Made by a program: the position numbers and the translations under genes. The notes beneath the pieces are model-generated. The model was not told the origin of the DNA. It saw only the letters and a program-made list of their open reading frames with translations, and did not search any database. DNA of 64,000 nucleotides. Source: Spongiibacter tropicus DSM 19543. Lineage in GTDB: Bacteria; Pseudomonadota; Gammaproteobacteria; Pseudomonadales; Spongiibacteraceae. Each line of letters begins with the position of its first letter. Position 1 is the stretch's first letter. Location: assembly GCF_000420325.1 (NCBI RefSeq), contig NZ_ATUS01000001.1:1182463-1246462 (forward strand), given 5' to 3'. Shown here one piece after another: positions 40,696 to 49,752 of the stretch.

Positions 40696-40742
40696 AACAA
40701 CAACACGCCGGGCAACCGCGCCCTTACATTTTACGAGCCACC

Positions 40743-41387
40743 ATGCCGCCAAACACGCCACCCCGCCCACGCAAACGCCCCAAACAGAGCCGCTCGCTGA
40801 TGACCGTGGAAGCCATTCAGCAGGCCTGTCTGAAAATTCTGGAGAAAGAGGGCGCCGAGCGCCTGACGACCCAGCATATCGCCGATGTGGCCGGCGTAAA
40901 TATCGCCTCGCTGTACCAGTACTTCCCCAGCAAAGAGGCGATTCTCAGCGAGGTTTACGACGCATTGCTGGAAGAGCTGGCAGAGAATGCCCGGCGACGT
41001 TTTCGCGATATTCAGGCCCTGTCGAGTTGCTCTGTTCGGGACACGCTGGCGGCGATTATCGCGCTGGAATGCGAGCAACTGCTGGCCCTGCAGAAGCTCG
41101 ATCCGGAATTTTTCCGGGAGTATCAGCACAGCTTTGATATCCACCAGCGCGTGAACCGTCTCACGCAGGCGCTGAACAATCCGTCCTGGGAGGAATGGCT
41201 GGAACAGTGGTTATCCGGCAAATGCTGCCACGGGAATCCCGCACTGCGCAGCCTGCTCGTCAGGCAAACGCTGCAGGGCAATCTGCGCCAGGCCCTGAGC
41301 CAGCAGCCTTCCCTGCTGGCCGAACCGGCCTTCAGAGAGGAGCTGCTGCAATTGCTACTGGCTTATCTGACCGGGGAAAACCGCTAG
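40743..41387 (+). CDS. TetR-family transcriptional regulator
   Basis: 214 residues. A basic N-terminus ([12 protein letters not shown]) leads into a Tet[48 protein letters not shown] in pieces that match the family pattern. The variable C-terminal helical domain has no recognisable ligand class. It is divergent from the sulfotransferase operon and convergent, with a 4-bp overlap of stops, with the malic enzyme gene. It probably controls the sulfotransferase-SDR cluster. Confidence 0.88.
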   Translation: MPPNTPPRPRKRPKQSRSLMTVEAIQQACLKILEKEGAERLTTQHIADVAGVNIASLYQYFPSKEAILSEVYDALLEELAENARRRFRDIQALSSCSVRDTLAAIIALECEQLLALQKLDPEFFREYQHSFDIHQRVNRLTQALNNPSWEEWLEQWLSGKCCHGNPALRSLLVRQTLQGNLRQALSQQPSLLAEPAFREELLQLLLAYLTGENR

Positions 41388-43078
41388 CGCGCGCGAGCGG
41401 CAATCCGGCGGTATTCGCGGTATTCCGGCAACCAGAAGTTGCGCTCGATGGCGTCGTACAGTTCCTCGTCACTGCGCTCTACAGCCAGCCCCTCGGCCTG
41501 AGCCACCTTGGCCACCGCAAAGGCGATTTCACGACTCAGACGCGCCAGCGAGGTCAGCGGTGGCAGCAGCACATTGGGTTTGGTGTGATACGCCGAGGCA
41601 CTCTCAGCCAGACAGCGGCTGGCGGCCATCAACATGCCATCACTCACCCGGCTGGCTTTGCTGGCAATGACGCCGAGACCAATGCCGGGGAAAATATAGC
41701 TGTTATTGCACTGGGAGATTTCATAGCGCTCGCCCTGGTACACCACCGGCTCGAAGGGACTGCCGGTAGCTACGATGGCCTGCCCACTCGTCCACGCCAG
41801 TACCTGTTCAGGACGCGCCTCAACCTGTCGGGAGGGATTACTCAACGGCAGGATAATCGGCCGCTCGCAACGCTCGTGAATGGCGCGAATCGCCGCCTCA
41901 CTGAACAGCCCCGGCTGACCGGATACGCCGATGAGGATGCCGGTTTGGATATGGTTCGCCACGTCCAGCAAACTGGGGTACTCGCCCTCGTACTGCCAAT
42001 CGGCGACGACATGATGTGGCTGCGCCAGCCGGGCCTGAAAATCCCGCAGCCCAGTCATACCCTCAACCAGCAGACCATAGCGATCTACCATATAAACCTG
42101 TGAGCGGGCACTGGGCTCATCCAGCCCCTCATCAACCATGGCGCGGATCAGTTGCTCGGCAATACCGCAACCCGCCGAACCGGCGCCGACAAAGACAATA
42201 TTCTGGTCCCGCAGGCGCTCGCCTTTCCGCGCGCAGGCCGACAGTACCGTTCCTAACGTGACGGCAGCGGTACCTTGAATATCGTCGTTGAAACAGCACA
42301 CCGAATCCTTGTGGCGTTCCAGAATCGGCATGGCATTGGGCTGCGCGAAATCCTCGAACTGAATCAGTACGCCGGGCCAGCGGCGCTGGGCCGCCTCGAT
42401 AAACTGGTCGACAAAAGCGTCGTAATCATCGCGACCGATACGCGGGTGGCGCATGCCCATATACATGGGGTCGTCGAGTAACTTCTGGTTATTGGTGCCC
42501 ACATCCAGCACCACCGGCAGGGTGTAGGCCGGGCTGATGCCGCCGCAGGCGGTGTACAGCGACAGCTTGCCGATGGGAATACCCATGCCGCCAATGCCCT
42601 GGTCGCCCAGACCCAGTACGCGCTCGCCGTCGGTAACCACCAGCACCTTGACCTTGTCTTTGGTGACGCTGTGCAGAATGTCATCCATGAACTCCCGCTC
42701 TTCATACGACACGAAGATGCCGCGGGCACTGCGGTAAATATCGGAAAAATGCTCGCAGGCTTCGCCCACCGTGGGGGTATAAATAATCGGCAGCATCTCT
42801 TCGAGATGGTCGTTGAGCAGGCGGTAAAACAAGGTTTCGTTATTGTCCTGCACTACGCGCAAATAGATGTGTTTGTTAATGGGCTCGTCGAAGCTGCAGT
42901 ACTGCATGTAAGCCCGTTCAACCTGCTCATCAATACTTTCGTAACGCGGCGGCAACAGCCCCATCAGATTAAAACTGCGACGCTCACGCTCGGTAAACGC
43001 AGAGCCTTTGTTCAACAACGGTGTTTCCAGCAGGGCGGGACCAGCAACAGAAATATAAAGCGGCTTCTCCGAGTTCAT
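41384..43078 (-). CDS. maeA: NAD-dependent malic enzyme (MaeA/SfcA type)
   Basis: 564 residues, the size of the large-type bacterial/mitochondrial malic enzyme. N-terminal [37 protein letters not shown], the metal site region [28 protein letters not shown] and the Rossmann [13 protein letters not shown] appear in the expected order. It decarboxylates malate to pyruvate with NAD. The ATG at 43078 aligns with the start of the family; the frame extends to 43096. The stop codons of this gene and the TetR gene overlap. Confidence 0.93.
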   Translation of the reverse strand: MNSEKPLYISVAGPALLETPLLNKGSAFTERERRSFNLMGLLPPRYESIDEQVERAYMQYCSFDEPINKHIYLRVVQDNNETLFYRLLNDHLEEMLPIIYTPTVGEACEHFSDIYRSARGIFVSYEEREFMDDILHSVTKDKVKVLVVTDGERVLGLGDQGIGGMGIPIGKLSLYTACGGISPAYTLPVVLDVGTNNQKLLDDPMYMGMRHPRIGRDDYDAFVDQFIEAAQRRWPGVLIQFEDFAQPNAMPILERHKDSVCCFNDDIQGTAAVTLGTVLSACARKGERLRDQNIVFVGAGSAGCGIAEQLIRAMVDEGLDEPSARSQVYMVDRYGLLVEGMTGLRDFQARLAQPHHVVADWQYEGEYPSLLDVANHIQTGILIGVSGQPGLFSEAAIRAIHERCERPIILPLSNPSRQVEARPEQVLAWTSGQAIVATGSPFEPVVYQGERYEISQCNNSYIFPGIGLGVIASKASRVSDGMLMAASRCLAESASAYHTKPNVLLPPLTSLARLSREIAFAVAKVAQAEGLAVERSDEELYDAIERNFWLPEYREYRRIAARAR

Positions 43079-43210
43079 GGCAGACCTTATTGGCAAAGGA
43101 TGAGAGGCGCTGACGAACGTCTGCGCCGATCTGCCAAGTATACCCTATTCCCCCCTCTTCAGGTCCGGGAGAAACACGCACACTACGCGAACAATAAGGA
43201 ACTCTCGCGA

Positions 43211-44704
43211 TTACTTTGCCCGGCTGTACAAATACACCGCCAGTGCTTCGCGCTGCCCTGCATCCAGTTCAAACCTGGGCATGGGTGGCGTGGGCGCCAA
43301 AAAGAAATCCGCCAGCTCCGCCAGGTTATAGCGGGCACTGACGCTCTCCAGATGGCGGATAGTGGGCAGCGCATGGCAACTGTCACAGGCTTTGCTCTGA
43401 TACAACTGCTCGCCCTGTTCAAGCAAGGCCTGACGCTGATCGGGCGAGTAAGCCGCCAAGGCCTCTCCCGCCGACGGCAGCTTGCGGCTTGCCACCGCAG
43501 CGCGTTGATCATCGCCCTGCCCTGAGCGAATCAGGTAGATCCGTCCGGCGTAATCGTCGGACACAAAAATTCGGCCATCAGCGGCTTCAACAACATCCAC
43601 CGGGCGACCATGCAGATCGCTACCCTGCAAAAAGCCAACGAGGAAATCGTCCTCGACGATATCGCCATCATCCAGCCAGCGCAGTGCGACCACTTTGTAG
43701 CCGTCGGGCTCGCTGCGATTCCAGGAGCCGTGCAAGGCCACCAGAGCCATTTTCTCGTCATTGTCCTGGTGTTGCAGAAAACGGATACCGAGCGGCGCGT
43801 TGTGCGCCCGGAATTCATGCACGGGCGGGCGGTTGGCGGGCATATTCTCCGGAAGACGATGACCGAAGTCCGGATCGGGCGTGGTGGCATTGAAATACGG
43901 CCAGCCGTAAAAGCTGCCTTTTTCAATCCGGTTCAGCTCACAGGGGGGGAAGTTATCGCCAAGCAGGTCTCGGCCGTTATCCGTCGCGTAGAGCGCGTCG
44001 TTCCACGGCGCCCAGTCAAACCCAACGCTGTTTCGCAGCCCGGTCGCCACAATCTCCAACTCACTGCCATCAGCCTGCAAGCGCATCATTGTCGCCCGCT
44101 GGGGGTCGGTTTCCTCGCAGACGTTACACGTAGAGCCGGAACTGAGGTACAACCAGCCATCAGGACCAAAGCCAATGGTTTTACTCCAGTGGTTGCCCCG
44201 GTCACCCAGACCATCAAGGATGCGTGTGTAATCCCCTTTGATCTCGCCGCGCTCCACATCCAAGGCAATTTTGCCGATGCCGTCTGACTCCGCCACATAA
44301 AGCCAGCCATCGCGAAGTGCCAACCCTTGCGGGCGCTTCAAGCCACGCAGCAAAATGCGCTCACTGTCGGCACGACCATCGTTATTCCCATCCCGCCCCA
44401 GCAGTAATACTTCGCCACTGCGGGGACGGCTGACCAGCAGGTCACCAGCGGACGTAACCGCCATAAACCGCGGATTACCCAGCCCCTCGGCATACACTTC
44501 TACGCGATACCCAGACGTCACTCGCAAAGGTAGCAAGCCTTTCTCGGGGGTTCCCCTGCTATACCCTACTGCCGCGTGCACCAGCGCGCGTGACGCCGTT
44601 GCCATGCCGGGAGATCCCAATTCCATCACGGCAAAAGGGGCGGCCAGGGTCAGCACTGCCAGAGTAAACAGGCCCGCCAGTAACATCATCGCTTTGCGTT
44701 TCAT
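43211..44704 (-). CDS. PQQ-type sugar/sorbosone dehydrogenase with C-terminal cytochrome c
   Basis: 497 residues. An N-terminal signal/anchor helix (MMLLAGLFTLAVLTLAAPFAVM) is followed by a six-bladed propeller with repeats such as NPRFMAVTSAGDLLV, GFGPDGWLYLSSGS and GLRNSVGFDWAPWND, like soluble glucose or L-sorbosone dehydrogenases. A C-terminal cytochrome c domain holds CDSCH and the later Met-containing PTPPMPRFE. It probably oxidises a sugar or alcohol in the periplasm and passes electrons to the haem. The ATG at 44704 has GGGAG just upstream; upstream Mets (44722, 44875) have no such support. Confidence 0.85.
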   Translation of the reverse strand: MKRKAMMLLAGLFTLAVLTLAAPFAVMELGSPGMATASRALVHAAVGYSRGTPEKGLLPLRVTSGYRVEVYAEGLGNPRFMAVTSAGDLLVSRPRSGEVLLLGRDGNNDGRADSERILLRGLKRPQGLALRDGWLYVAESDGIGKIALDVERGEIKGDYTRILDGLGDRGNHWSKTIGFGPDGWLYLSSGSTCNVCEETDPQRATMMRLQADGSELEIVATGLRNSVGFDWAPWNDALYATDNGRDLLGDNFPPCELNRIEKGSFYGWPYFNATTPDPDFGHRLPENMPANRPPVHEFRAHNAPLGIRFLQHQDNDEKMALVALHGSWNRSEPDGYKVVALRWLDDGDIVEDDFLVGFLQGSDLHGRPVDVVEAADGRIFVSDDYAGRIYLIRSGQGDDQRAAVASRKLPSAGEALAAYSPDQRQALLEQGEQLYQSKACDSCHALPTIRHLESVSARYNLAELADFFLAPTPPMPRFELDAGQREALAVYLYSRAK

Positions 44705-44795
44705 TCGTCTCCCCACCGGCATATGCCGACTGCCATCAGTGAGCTGGATTCTAGCAGCTTGGCGGGAATTGGGAGAAAGACAGGGAGCCAATACA

Positions 44796-44820
44796 AAAAA
44801 GCCGCGCATGTTGCGCGGCC
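44796..44820 (-). terminator. Rho-independent terminator after the His-rich secreted protein gene
   Basis: Stem GCCGCGC / GCGCGGC with a 5-nt loop followed on the minus strand by six T residues; it lies 22 bp after the stop. Confidence 0.88.
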
Positions 44821-44841
44821 AATGGGAGTGACCTTTCCGTT

Positions 44842-45279
44842 TCAGCGGCTGTACACCGGCACTCGGCTGTTCCAACGCTGGGCGTCACGACCGTGTTTGC
44901 CTTTGTAGCCATGTTTGTCTTTGTAGTGATGCTTGCCGTGACCTTTTCCAGGATGCCACTTGTGATCATAACGGCTGTCGAAACGGCCATCGCGATAACC
45001 GTGCTTATAGGCCGATTGATGGTGGCCGTAGGGTTTGTGCTGGCGGTAACCCTGCTCGTAACCGCGTCGGTAGTCGTAGCGGGCATCGTAGCGATGATCG
45101 CGGTGATCGTCGTTTTGAGCGGCCACCACGATGGCGGCACCCAGCAGCACCGCCAGGGCGGCTTCGCCGCTATCAGCGCGCGCCTGCTGCGGCACCACAA
45201 GTGCCGCAGCCATTAACAGAACCATCCCGGCCGCCATGGCACTGCGATGCTGAAATACAGATAAGGTTGAGGTTTTCAT
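44842..45279 (-). CDS. Small exported His/Tyr/Lys/Arg-rich protein
   Basis: 145 residues. The signal peptide ends near QQARA-DSG. The mature N-terminus is Ala/Val-rich (AALAVLLGAAIVVAAQ). The rest is a low-complexity region of His, Tyr, Lys, Arg, Asp and Gly (YDYRRGYEQGYRQH, KGHGKHHYKDKHGYKGKHG). The ATG at 45279 has AGGAGG eight bases upstream. Such His-rich mature chains can bind metals, but no family is recognised. Monocistronic, with its own terminator. Confidence 0.75.
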   Translation of the reverse strand: MKTSTLSVFQHRSAMAAGMVLLMAAALVVPQQARADSGEAALAVLLGAAIVVAAQNDDHRDHRYDARYDYRRGYEQGYRQHKPYGHHQSAYKHGYRDGRFDSRYDHKWHPGKGHGKHHYKDKHGYKGKHGRDAQRWNSRVPVYSR

Positions 45280-45463
45280 AGCTAATTCCTCCTGATGGAC
45301 GCGTCCAGAGTAGCGACGTTTATCTGAACAGCGGCTGAAAGCACTTCGACATATTTCCATCTTTTGAGGCGCATGAAATCACTTGCAAAATATCAACACT
45401 AGCGTGTAAAAATACACCATTGTAAATTTCTCAACTCACAACAATAAGGATCAGGGAGAAATC

Positions 45464-46342
45464 ATGCAGAGCTTCAAAGACAAGGTTGTAGTCGTTACTG
45501 GCGGTGCCAGCGGCATCGGCAAATCACTGGCTCGCGCCTTCCTCGGGGAGGGCGCCAAGGTGGTTATTTCCGATGTAGAGCAAGGCGCCCTCGACCGCAC
45601 CGCCAGCGAGCTGTCGGCACAGGGCGGTACCTTGCGCGCCATCGTTACCGATGTCTCCAAACCCGACTCGGTCAATGCCCTGGCCGACGCCGTATTTGAG
45701 GAATTCGGTGCCTGTCATGTGCTCTGCAACAATGCTGGCGTGAGCGTGCCCAACAACAATGTGTGGGATACCACCCCCAATGACTGGCAATGGGTGCTGG
45801 GTGTAAACCTGCGCGGCATTGCCCACGGTATTCAAGCCTTTGTGCCCCGCATGCTGGCTTCCGGGGAAGAAGGCATCGTGATGAATACCAGCTCCGGTGA
45901 CGGCGGCATTTCGCCACTGGCGGATCAATCGGTGTACGCGTCCAGCAAAGCCGGTGTCTCGATTATGACCGAGTGCCTGAACGCGCAACTGGTCGGCCAG
46001 GACACCCGCTTGCGGGCCTGCATTTTCTACCCGTCGGGCGGTATTCTGCCCACCGGCATCTGGACAACGAAACGCAATCGTCCTGCCGAGCTCGCTCGTG
46101 AAAAACCCGCCCCCGACGGCGCAGAAATGACCTTCGACGAGTTTATGAGCGGCATGAAAGATATTGGCATCGAGCTGCCGGTACAGGATCTGGATGAACT
46201 GGCGCAATTTGCCCTTAACGGCCTGCGCGAGGGTGACTTCGTGATTATGATCGGTCGCGAATCCATGGAGGAAACCCTGGTCGAGCGCGCCCGCAAGCTG
46301 GCCCGTGGGCAGTGTCCCATCGAGCACGGTCTGCACGGCTGA
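45464..46342 (+). CDS. Short-chain dehydrogenase/reductase
   Basis: 292 residues of classical SDR type: cofactor site TGGASGIG (12-19), Asp in VVISDVEQGA at the end of strand 2 favouring NAD, NNAGVS, NTSSGDGG and YASSKAG as catalytic Ser/Tyr/Lys. A 40-residue extension after GIWTTKRNRP is longer than usual for the family. Monocistronic or co-transcribed with the hydrolase 76 bp downstream. Substrate unknown. Confidence 0.88.
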   Translation: MQSFKDKVVVVTGGASGIGKSLARAFLGEGAKVVISDVEQGALDRTASELSAQGGTLRAIVTDVSKPDSVNALADAVFEEFGACHVLCNNAGVSVPNNNVWDTTPNDWQWVLGVNLRGIAHGIQAFVPRMLASGEEGIVMNTSSGDGGISPLADQSVYASSKAGVSIMTECLNAQLVGQDTRLRACIFYPSGGILPTGIWTTKRNRPAELAREKPAPDGAEMTFDEFMSGMKDIGIELPVQDLDELAQFALNGLREGDFVIMIGRESMEETLVERARKLARGQCPIEHGLHG

Positions 46343-46418
46343 CATTGCGTCCTTTTCCAGCCTTGATTGCCTCTCCGATCGTGCTAGCGTAGCCGTTGGT
46401 CGAACGCATGAGGCAACA

Positions 46419-47342
46419 ATGCTGGAATACAGACAGGGCAATTTCGGGCGCGGCGAGGCCGTATGGCTGCAAGGCGGCCAAGCGCTGCAGAACCAAGCAC
46501 TGAGAAACCAAGTACGACAACACGTCGCAACGCAGCCCGCCATTCATTTCGCCCCGGCCAACGGCTTCCCCGTGGCCAGCTACCGTTTTTTCCTCAAGCA
46601 CTTTGCCGATGAATACCCGCTACTGGGACTGGAGAATCGTGGCGCCTGGGGCGAACACCCCCCTGCCCCCGACTTTAACTGGCGGGGGCACGCCGACGAC
46701 CTGATCGCCTTTCTCGATCAACACGGCCAGGGTCCGGTGATCGGCATCGGTCATTCCATCGGCGCCACCGTTACCACGCTGGCCGCCGCCCGACGACCGG
46801 ACTTGTTTCGCGCCCTGATTCTCTGCGATCCCGCTACGCTGCCGGGCCGCTATCTGTACCGCGCCCACAGATTGGTCGCGCCGCACTTCACCCGACATCT
46901 GTCGCTGGTCAAGCGCACCCGTAAACGCCCCACGCACTGGCCCAGTCGGCAGGCATTTATTGATTATCACCGCAACAAGCCGGTGTTCCGCCCGTTCAGC
47001 GATGAGGCCTTTGCCGACTACGCGGAGGCCGCCCTGATTGAACAGGACGACGGCCAGCTCGCCATGCGCTATCACCCGGACTGGGAAGCGCAAAACTTCA
47101 GCCGGACGCACTCACCGTGGCAAGCACTGAAGCGTATTCAGTGCCCCACACTGTTGCTGCGCGCCGAACACTCCTTTTTGCATCCCGAGGCCGTATTCCG
47201 CTACCACAGCCAGCGCTTGCCCGACGTCGTTGACTGCATGACCGTCGCCGGGCGCGGCCACATGCTGCTGCAGGAAGACGGCGACGGTGTGGCCGAACAC
47301 TGCAAACACTGGCTGGACAGTCTTACGCCAGTGCCAATTTGA
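46419..47342 (+). CDS. Alpha/beta hydrolase
   Basis: 307 residues. The fold is seen in FAPANGFPVASYRFFLKHF (oxyanion region), GIGHSIGATVTTLAAARR (nucleophile Ser in GHSIGA), and the late LLRAEHSFLHPEAVFRY (acid) and AGRGHMLLQEDGDG (His). No signal peptide. The ATG at 46419 follows GAGG; the open frame upstream overlaps the SDR and is rejected. It sits between an SDR and methylmalonate-semialdehyde dehydrogenase, all in the same direction. Substrate unknown. Confidence 0.85.
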   Translation: MLEYRQGNFGRGEAVWLQGGQALQNQALRNQVRQHVATQPAIHFAPANGFPVASYRFFLKHFADEYPLLGLENRGAWGEHPPAPDFNWRGHADDLIAFLDQHGQGPVIGIGHSIGATVTTLAAARRPDLFRALILCDPATLPGRYLYRAHRLVAPHFTRHLSLVKRTRKRPTHWPSRQAFIDYHRNKPVFRPFSDEAFADYAEAALIEQDDGQLAMRYHPDWEAQNFSRTHSPWQALKRIQCPTLLLRAEHSFLHPEAVFRYHSQRLPDVVDCMTVAGRGHMLLQEDGDGVAEHCKHWLDSLTPVPI

Positions 47343-47380
47343 ACTTGCTACACTAAATAATCCCCTTTGAGAGGTTCAGC

Positions 47381-48877
47381 ATGAACGACATTCTCCCCCA
47401 CTACATCAACGGTGAATTCATCCAGAGCAACTCACCACAGCATCTTGAGATTCACGACCCCGCGACGCAGGAACTGCTGGCTCGTGTACCGATGGCCAGT
47501 GACGATGAAATTGAGCGCGCCGTCGCCGGTGCCGCCGAGGCATTTACCCAGTGGCGCAAGGTCCCGGTGCCAGAGCGCGCCAGAGTGATGCTCCGCTATC
47601 AGCAGTTGCTCAAAGAGCACCACGACGAGCTGGCGCGTATTCTTGCTGAAGACAACGGTAAAACCTTTGAAGACGCCAAAGGCGACGTCTGGCGCGGCAT
47701 TGAAGTGGTGGAGCAAGCCTGCAATGTCCCGTCGCTGCTGATGGGCGAGACCGTGGAAAATGTTGCGCGGGATGTCGACAGCTATAGCATCACCCAGCCA
47801 CTGGGCGTGTGCGTCGGCATCACACCGTTCAATTTTCCGGCGATGATTCCGCTGTGGATGTTCCCGCTGGCCATTGCCTGCGGCAACACCTTTGTCCTCA
47901 AACCCTCAGAGCAGGTGCCCTTAACGGCCATGCGGCTGGTCGAACTGTTTGAACAGGCCGGCTGCCCGCCGGGAGTGCTGCAACTGGTTCACGGCGGCAA
48001 AGACACGGTCGATGCGCTGATCAACCACCCCGATACCCGCGCCATCTCATTTGTCGGCTCGGTGCCCGTGGGTGAACATATTTACCGCAGTGCCAGTCAC
48101 GCACTCAAGCGCGTGCAGTGTATGGCGGGCGCCAAAAACCATATGGTCATCATGCCCGACGCCAACAAAGACGTCGTTATCAATAATCTGTTGGGCGCGG
48201 CGGTGGGCGCCGCCGGACAGCGTTGCATGGCGATCAGCGTGGCGGTGTTTGTGGGCGAGGCGATTAACTGGGTGGACGAACTGCGCGACAAACTGGCCAG
48301 TGTTCGCCCCGGCCACTGGGACGACCCCGAGGCCGGTTATGGACCACTGATCAGTCGCAATGCCAAACAGCGGGTAGAAGCACTGATTGCCAGTGGAGTG
48401 GAAGACGGTGCAACACTGCTGCTGGACGGCAGAGATTGCGAGGTTAGCGGTTACCCGGACGGTAACTGGCTCGGCCCAACGCTGTTCAGTAATGTGAGCA
48501 CCGACATGCGCATTTACCGGGAGGAAATTTTTGGGCCGGTCCTGTGCTGTATGCAGGTCGCCAATCTGGATGAAGCGCTGGCACTGGTTAACAGCAGCCC
48601 CTATGGCAACGGCACCTCCATCTTTACGGCCTCCGGTGCGGCAGCCCGGCGCTATCAGAGCGAAGTGGATGTCGGCCAGGTGGGCATTAATATTCCCATT
48701 CCGGTACCGCTGCCGTTCTTCTCCTTTACCGGCTGGAAGAAATCCTTCATGGGCGACCTTCATGCCTATGGAAAACAGGCGGTGCGTTTTTATACCGAGA
48801 CGAAAACGGTCACCGCGCGCTGGCCGGAAGACAACGCCAGCTCCCACGCCCCCAATATGACCATTGCCTTGAAGTGA
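47381..48877 (+). CDS. mmsA: CoA-acylating methylmalonate-semialdehyde dehydrogenase
   Basis: 498 residues, the length of the MmsA/IolA branch of aldehyde dehydrogenases. Diagnostic features: [44 protein letters not shown] and GQRCMAIS with catalytic Cys282. It converts methylmalonate semialdehyde to propionyl-CoA (or malonate semialdehyde to acetyl-CoA) with NAD and CoA. The other valine-pathway genes are not adjacent. The 3' end is a 14-bp triplicated sequence. Confidence 0.92.
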   Translation: MNDILPHYINGEFIQSNSPQHLEIHDPATQELLARVPMASDDEIERAVAGAAEAFTQWRKVPVPERARVMLRYQQLLKEHHDELARILAEDNGKTFEDAKGDVWRGIEVVEQACNVPSLLMGETVENVARDVDSYSITQPLGVCVGITPFNFPAMIPLWMFPLAIACGNTFVLKPSEQVPLTAMRLVELFEQAGCPPGVLQLVHGGKDTVDALINHPDTRAISFVGSVPVGEHIYRSASHALKRVQCMAGAKNHMVIMPDANKDVVINNLLGAAVGAAGQRCMAISVAVFVGEAINWVDELRDKLASVRPGHWDDPEAGYGPLISRNAKQRVEALIASGVEDGATLLLDGRDCEVSGYPDGNWLGPTLFSNVSTDMRIYREEIFGPVLCCMQVANLDEALALVNSSPYGNGTSIFTASGAAARRYQSEVDVGQVGINIPIPVPLPFFSFTGWKKSFMGDLHAYGKQAVRFYTETKTVTARWPEDNASSHAPNMTIALK

Positions 48878-48910
48878 TAGATTTGAAGTGATCGTTTTGA
48901 AGTGATGGCT
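48869..48910 (+). repeat. Three tandem 14-bp units TTGAAGTGATNNNT
   Basis: TTGAAGTGAT begins at 48869, 48883 and 48897 (14-bp period). The first copy contains the MmsA stop (TGA). Because 14 is not a multiple of 3, the three TGA codons fall in three different frames. Confidence 0.85.
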
Positions 48911-48912
48911 TC

Positions 48913-48933
48913 GGGCGCCGACACTTGGCGCCC
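48913..48933. terminator. GC-rich hairpin between mmsA and the TetR gene
   Basis: Stem GGGCGCC / GGCGCCC with a 7-nt loop between convergent genes. The T-run is weak on both strands, so terminator function is likely but not certain. Confidence 0.5.
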
Positions 48934-48941
48934 TAATCCCT

Positions 48942-49544
48942 TTAGAAAAGAATCAGCTTAACCTGATTTTCAAACTCGGCGATCAAGGCGTCCCCCGTTT
49001 CCGGAGACTCTCTGGAGAGATCGAGAATATCGGGAATCAGGCTCAGGCCCAGTGACACGATCGCCGCGACAGCCGCGCGCTTGCGCTCAAGATCGAAGCG
49101 CTCAAACAGCCCCCGCTCGTGAAAGTCCGTGGCCATGTCTTCGACAATTTCCCGCACTTCTCCCCGAATGGCACCACGCAGCATGGCCGAACTTCCTGCC
49201 CGCTCGCGCGCAATCAGAATGAACAGCGGCTCGTTACCGCGAATATAACCAAAGGCGGCCTGTACCGACTCGGCGATCACTGCTTCTTCGGAATCGGCAT
49301 CTCGCACCCCCCTCAGCAGTTCACGCAGGGCCGTCCCCACTTCATTGACCAGCGCCATGCCCAAGTCTTCCACCGACGCGAAGTGGCTGTAGAACGCTGG
49401 CGGGCTGAGACCACAGGCTTTGGTGATTCGCCGCAGGCTGATGCCCGACAGGCCACTCTGATCCTCCGCCAACAAACCGAGCGCCGCGTTCATCAGCTTT
49501 TCCCGGTTGCCTTTGCGGCTCTGCTTCGGCTTGTTTTCCGTCAT
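48942..49544 (-). CDS. TetR-family regulator next to alkB
   Basis: 200 residues. The basic start KPKQSRKGNREKLMNAALGLL leads into an HTH with ISLRRITKACGLSPPAFYSHFASVEDLGMAL, and a C-terminal ligand domain follows. The ATG at 49544 has GAGG five bases upstream and is preferred to 49601, which would extend through the operator region. It is divergent from alkB, and GTTAA half-sites occur on both sides, so it is a likely repressor of alkB. Confidence 0.87.
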   Translation of the reverse strand: MTENKPKQSRKGNREKLMNAALGLLAEDQSGLSGISLRRITKACGLSPPAFYSHFASVEDLGMALVNEVGTALRELLRGVRDADSEEAVIAESVQAAFGYIRGNEPLFILIARERAGSSAMLRGAIRGEVREIVEDMATDFHERGLFERFDLERKRAAVAAIVSLGLSLIPDILDLSRESPETGDALIAEFENQVKLILF

Positions 49545-49682
49545 CGTCGCCTCAGTCAGAAGGTTATTTTTACAGTTGTTAACAGGCTCACAGTTTGACA
49601 CCCCCCTTATATCAAGACAAGCCGTTGATTAAAAAGGCAAAAAGTCTGCCAAGTGAGTCCCTGCTTGAATCCGGCCAATATA

Positions 49683-49729
49683 TTGACAACTGTTAAGTTA
49701 GCATCTAGCATTATTTTAACACTCGTTAA
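49683..49729 (+). promoter_or_regulatory. alkB promoter with overlapping inverted repeats
   Basis: TTGACA (49683-49688), a 17-bp spacer and TAGCAT (49706-49711) make a good sigma-70 promoter. GTTAA half-sites overlap it (49692-49696), and the inverted repeat TTAAC-ACTC-GTTAA (49716-49729) follows the -10. A related GTTAAC word (49578-49583) lies near the TetR gene. Confidence 0.6.
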
Positions 49730-49752
49730 CTTAATAAGAGTCGATAACCGCG

